This document shows, piece after piece, positions 61,315-64,000 of a stretch of DNA of 64,000 nt; the stretch's first letter is position 1; every line of letters starts with the position of its first letter. This DNA is from Herbinix luporum (GTDB lineage: Bacteria; Bacillota; Clostridia; Lachnospirales; Lachnospiraceae), in NCBI RefSeq assembly GCF_900070325.1, contig NZ_LN879430.1, positions 236,501 through 300,500 on the forward strand. The letters are read 5' to 3'. Made by a program: the position numbers and the translations under genes. A model generated the notes under the pieces. It searched no databases, was not told where the DNA came from, and saw only the letters and a list, made by a program, of their open reading frames with translations.

Positions 61315-62145
61315 ATGTTTTTAAGTATTGCGGCGACATCATTTGATATAAAGAGTCTGATATTAGCCACTGTTGTTGTCAGTGTCATAGGACTGCTTAT
61401 AGGGCTTTTCCTGGGACTGGCATCTAAAAAACTAGAGGTACCGGTAGATGAAAAAGAAGCAAAGGTAAGAGAACTTCTGCCCGGAGCCAATTGCGGCGGT
61501 TGTGGATATGCAGGATGTGATGCCTGTGCCAAAGCCATAGCTAATCAAGAGGCGGCTGCGGATGTGTGTCCGGTAGCAAGTAGCGATATTCATGTTGAAA
61601 TTGCCAAGCTTATGGGCAGCAGTGTAGATACTACAGAAAAGCAGGTTGCTTATGTAAAATGTGCCGGAACCTGTGATAAGGCTAAGAAAAATTCAAATTA
61701 CTATGGTCCTAAGGATTGTAAGCTGGCAGCAGGCATAGGAGGTAACGGTTCCAAAGGCTGCAGCTATGGCTGTATGGGATTTGGCTCCTGTGTTAAGGTA
61801 TGTGCTTTTGATGCCATACATATTGTAGACGGTATTGCCCTTGTAGATAAGGAAAAATGTACTGCCTGCGGCATGTGTGTAGCAGAATGTCCTATAAATA
61901 TTATAGAAATGGTACCTAAGAAGGCTAAAACTTTAGTAGCCTGCAGTTCCCTTGATAAAGGAAAGGATGTTAAGCCCGTATGTTCTACAGGATGTATCGG
62001 CTGTAAACTGTGTACTAAGGCTTGCCAATTTGATGCAATTCATGTAGAGAACAATCTTGCTAAGATTGACTATAGTAAATGTACTAACTGTGGTGCCTGT
62101 GTTAAAGTTTGCCCTGTAAAAGTAATACAGCAGCAATCGGCATAG
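61315..62145 (+). CDS. rnfB: Rnf complex subunit B (ferredoxin-type)
   Basis: A 276-residue subunit that takes electrons from reduced ferredoxin. Residues 13-40 form an N-terminal membrane helix. A 4Fe-4S site follows (LLPGANCGGCGYAGCDACAK near residue 60), then two pairs of ferredoxin-type motifs (CMGFGSCVKVCAFDAIHI; CTACGMCVAECPI; CIGCKLCTKACQFDAIHV; CTNCGACVKVCPV). It ends the operon; a strong terminator follows. Confidence 0.95.
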   Translation: MFLSIAATSFDIKSLILATVVVSVIGLLIGLFLGLASKKLEVPVDEKEAKVRELLPGANCGGCGYAGCDACAKAIANQEAAADVCPVASSDIHVEIAKLMGSSVDTTEKQVAYVKCAGTCDKAKKNSNYYGPKDCKLAAGIGGNGSKGCSYGCMGFGSCVKVCAFDAIHIVDGIALVDKEKCTACGMCVAECPINIIEMVPKKAKTLVACSSLDKGKDVKPVCSTGCIGCKLCTKACQFDAIHVENNLAKIDYSKCTNCGACVKVCPVKVIQQQSA

Positions 62146-62167
62146 TAAATGAAAAATTATAATTAAA

Positions 62168-62222
62168 TATAAAAAATACGTACCGGCAAGATATATTATT
62201 TCTTGCCGGTACGTATTTTTGT
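62168..62222 (+). terminator. Rho-independent terminator after rnfB
   Basis: AAATACGTACCGGCAAGA pairs with TCTTGCCGGTACGTATTT, followed by TTGTT. A long GC-rich stem that ends the rnf operon and probably also serves the convergent AraC gene. Confidence 0.92.
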
Positions 62223-62238
62223 TATAGAGATATATTAT

Positions 62239-63510
62239 TTATGGTGCCAGTTGATTTCTATTTTTTATATATTCACTGGGGGTCATGCCTATTTTCTTCT
62301 TAAAGATTCTGCTAAAGTAATTGGGATCTTTATAACCAACTAAAAAGCAGACTTCTTTTACTGTCAGATTAGAATTGGTTAGAAGTTCTTTAGCCTTTTT
62401 CACACGGAGCATGGATAACCAGTCTATGAAATTAAAGCCTGTATTTTTCTTAATCAATTTACTGAAATATTGAGGGCTCATATTTACATACTCAGCCACA
62501 TCCTCTAAGGAAATTTCATCGGCATAGTGGTTTTCTAGATATTCTTTTGTAGCTTGCACAATTTTATTGGAATAATCAATAACATTATTGGACTTAACAA
62601 GACCGGTAATATCCACGAATTTCTGAAAGGCCCATTCAATCAATTGGTCACCTTTAAGTTCCATAAAAGCATCAATATGGTATGTGTAGTTAAAATAATC
62701 AGCCTCATCCATACCGTCAATTCTTGCTGCGTGGGTTGCAAGAACCAGTGCCTCAATAATTTTGTTTCTCTTGGCATTATCGCTTAAATGACGTATCTTA
62801 TTCATCATAAGAGCAAAATAATCATATGCATCTGACTTTCTATGACGAACCGAATTCATCATATGTTTTTCTGCTTCTTTATATTCATATACTTGCTGTG
62901 CTTCTAATTCATTCAGATCCTGTACATGGATAGCCTCCCCCGGGCTACAATAGTATAAACAGGACATTGCTTCAAGATATGAAGTATATATTGAATGGAT
63001 ACTTTGCACATTACCTACGCCGCCGATTATTTCAATCTGAAACTTCTTTTGCAAGGTGTTTATCAGCTTAGATGTTATACAAAGGCTGTTGGTTTTTGTA
63101 TCTAAACCGGGAGCCAGGGCATTTGGTCCGTCAGTAATCAAAATACTTATACGGTTATATATCATAGGTCCGATAGCAGTGGTATAATCCTTAAGCTCAT
63201 CTTTAATTAAATAATATAGGGCCAGTTCATCAATGTCGAAATCTATAATATTGGTTCTATCCTGGGGAAGAAATTCAAGCAGTATCAGATAACCAAGATC
63301 TTTGAGTTTTAGCAAATTTCTGATAATACTAAGTTCCTTATGGGATGCTCCACGGAAAAACAAGGAAAAGACAAAGCTTTTTTCTAAATATGAAAAAAGG
63401 TCTTTCTGAGTAAAATCTTGATTAGCTTTTATTATTTCAGTATGAAGACTGTCCCAAAATTCTTTATCTAAATCAATATTATTTTTGCTATTTACATTAG
63501 GTGTTTTCAT
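62239..63510 (-). CDS. AraC-family regulator with YesN-like sensor region
   Basis: A 423-residue regulator. The C-terminal 100 residues hold two helix-turn-helix motifs (SLEDVAEYVNMSPQYFSKLI; LTVKEVCFLVGYKDPNYFSR), the AraC/YesN pattern. The N-terminal 320 residues lack a receiver domain but contain a degenerate GGDEF-like segment (IEIIGGVGNVQSIHSIYTSY then LEAMSCLYY), as in YesN-type regulators of sugar transport. The divergent partial gene at 63790 is a likely target. Confidence 0.87.
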   Translation of the reverse strand: MKTPNVNSKNNIDLDKEFWDSLHTEIIKANQDFTQKDLFSYLEKSFVFSLFFRGASHKELSIIRNLLKLKDLGYLILLEFLPQDRTNIIDFDIDELALYYLIKDELKDYTTAIGPMIYNRISILITDGPNALAPGLDTKTNSLCITSKLINTLQKKFQIEIIGGVGNVQSIHSIYTSYLEAMSCLYYCSPGEAIHVQDLNELEAQQVYEYKEAEKHMMNSVRHRKSDAYDYFALMMNKIRHLSDNAKRNKIIEALVLATHAARIDGMDEADYFNYTYHIDAFMELKGDQLIEWAFQKFVDITGLVKSNNVIDYSNKIVQATKEYLENHYADEISLEDVAEYVNMSPQYFSKLIKKNTGFNFIDWLSMLRVKKAKELLTNSNLTVKEVCFLVGYKDPNYFSRIFKKKIGMTPSEYIKNRNQLAP

Positions 63511-63789
63511 TAAATCACTCCTTATGGTGTCGAAGAATGTATAATATAGTACATTATATCACTGTTTTCTTGATAATGCACGCATTATATATGGGGATAA
63601 ATAAAAAAATGTAGTAAATTATGTTAGAAAATAAGAAAAACAATTATAAATTGCCACATAAATGTCAAATCAAGGTAATATTATTATATAGATAAGCTAT
63701 AATATAGTAATATTATAATAAATGTTCTATAGTTAAACTATAAATAGAAGATTAAATTTTTTTGTTGTTAATAGAAAGTTGGAAGTATT
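63511..63789. other. Divergent promoter region, 279 bases
   Basis: Very AT-rich (TATAATATAGT-type stretches near 63700). Must contain the promoters of the AraC gene and the gene at 63790. No ORF or RNA gene seen. GTTGGAAG at about 63777 is the SD of the downstream gene. Confidence 0.4.
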
Positions 63790-64000
63790 ATGAGGGTAAA
63801 AAGTAAGTACATAAAAATAATTACATTTATCTTTCCTATATTATTAGGAATTATTATAGTGATAATAAAGAATTCAATTTATTATAAACAAGATAAAGAT
63901 ATAATAGAAAATGATAACAATGAACTGATAGTTCTTTTTAATAGGAAGCTAGAAGAGCAGGAATTATCCAAGCTTTTAGATGGTTTTGATAATAATGCAA
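63790..64000 (+). CDS. Partial membrane-anchored protein, possibly a solute-binding protein
   Basis: From ATG 63790 to the window edge, 70 residues are open. A basic N-terminus is followed by a hydrophobic anchor (IITFIFPILLGIIIVIIKNS near residues 9-28). The next text (NNELIVLFNRKLEEQELSKL) looks like the first strand and helix of an extracellular solute-binding protein, but it is too short for certainty. As in the 25.2-kb binding protein, the anchor is a plain helix rather than a lipobox. It is divergent from an AraC-type gene, a common arrangement for sugar transporters. Confidence 0.5.
   Translation, partial: MRVKSKYIKIITFIFPILLGIIIVIIKNSIYYKQDKDIIENDNNELIVLFNRKLEEQELSKLLDGFDNNA

Noticed and set aside
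1..64000. CRISPR array, prophage or intact IS element
   Set aside because: No regularly spaced repeats, capsid or tail genes, transposase or integrase gene was seen on either strand.

Overview
The window comes from a low-GC, anaerobic, spore-forming, plant-fibre-degrading Firmicute, most likely a Lachnospiraceae member related to the Herbinix / Lachnoclostridium phytofermentans group. This is inferred from AT-rich intergenic DNA, strong AGGAGG-type ribosome binding sites, sporulation genes (SpoIIID, CotF-type coat protein), a six-gene Rnf complex, desulfoferrodoxin, and secreted GH5 cellulases with CBM2-type modules. No tRNA, rRNA, CRISPR array, prophage or intact insertion sequence was seen.

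Layout. 1-7.3 kb: a partial DUF5711 gene, a membrane XRE regulator, a flavodoxin, a broken cytosine deaminase gene, an MgtC-family gene behind a 28-codon ORF, brnQ, and a junction of a permease fragment with a CO-dehydrogenase fragment. 7.3-10.7 kb: two divergent secreted GH5 cellulases. 10.8-13.8 kb: small genes, including a truncated PepSY protein and a frameshifted DUF3784 gene, then two flavin oxidoreductases. 13.9-24.8 kb: housekeeping and redox genes (murF-ddl, phosphoesterase, ylxP, metF, apbE with a duplicated-domain lipoprotein, CotF, a CcdA-TlpA fusion with an HxlR regulator, AraC). 25.2-36.7 kb: an eight-gene carbohydrate uptake operon. 36.9-44.1 kb: GH3, GH67 alpha-glucuronidase, uxuA and uxuB. 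44.3-47.1 kb: an ABC exporter followed by gene remnants. 47.1-56.4 kb: LysM/GH18-like protein, thioredoxin, desulfoferrodoxin, Crp/Fnr regulator, beta-CASP hydrolase, VWA protein, HTH-like protein, YccF, GNAT, phosphoribosyltransferase, ROK kinase. 56.5-62.2 kb: spoIIID and rnfCDGEAB. 62.2-64 kb: a second AraC regulator and the start of a divergent gene.

How it fits together. The strongest theme is glucuronoxylan use. Secreted enzymes open the fibre, the 25-36.7 kb operon probably imports oligosaccharides, GH67 removes (methyl)glucuronate, GH3 splits the xylo-oligosaccharide, and UxuA/UxuB process glucuronate-derived sugar acids. The operon is unusual: one very large membrane-anchored binding protein with two sugar-binding-like modules, two separate permease pairs, no ATPase, a tethered NHL/TPR protein, a YIP1 membrane protein and a DUF5696 lipoprotein. 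ApbE probably supplies covalent FMN to Rnf and perhaps to the neighbouring duplicated lipoprotein.

The window also holds a notable set of decaying genes (codA, permease/cooS, PepSY, DUF3784, yyaL, a toxin-antitoxin remnant), a GH18-like domain that lacks its catalytic acids, and a stem-loop in the spoIIID leader that could bring a distant Shine-Dalgarno sequence next to the start codon.
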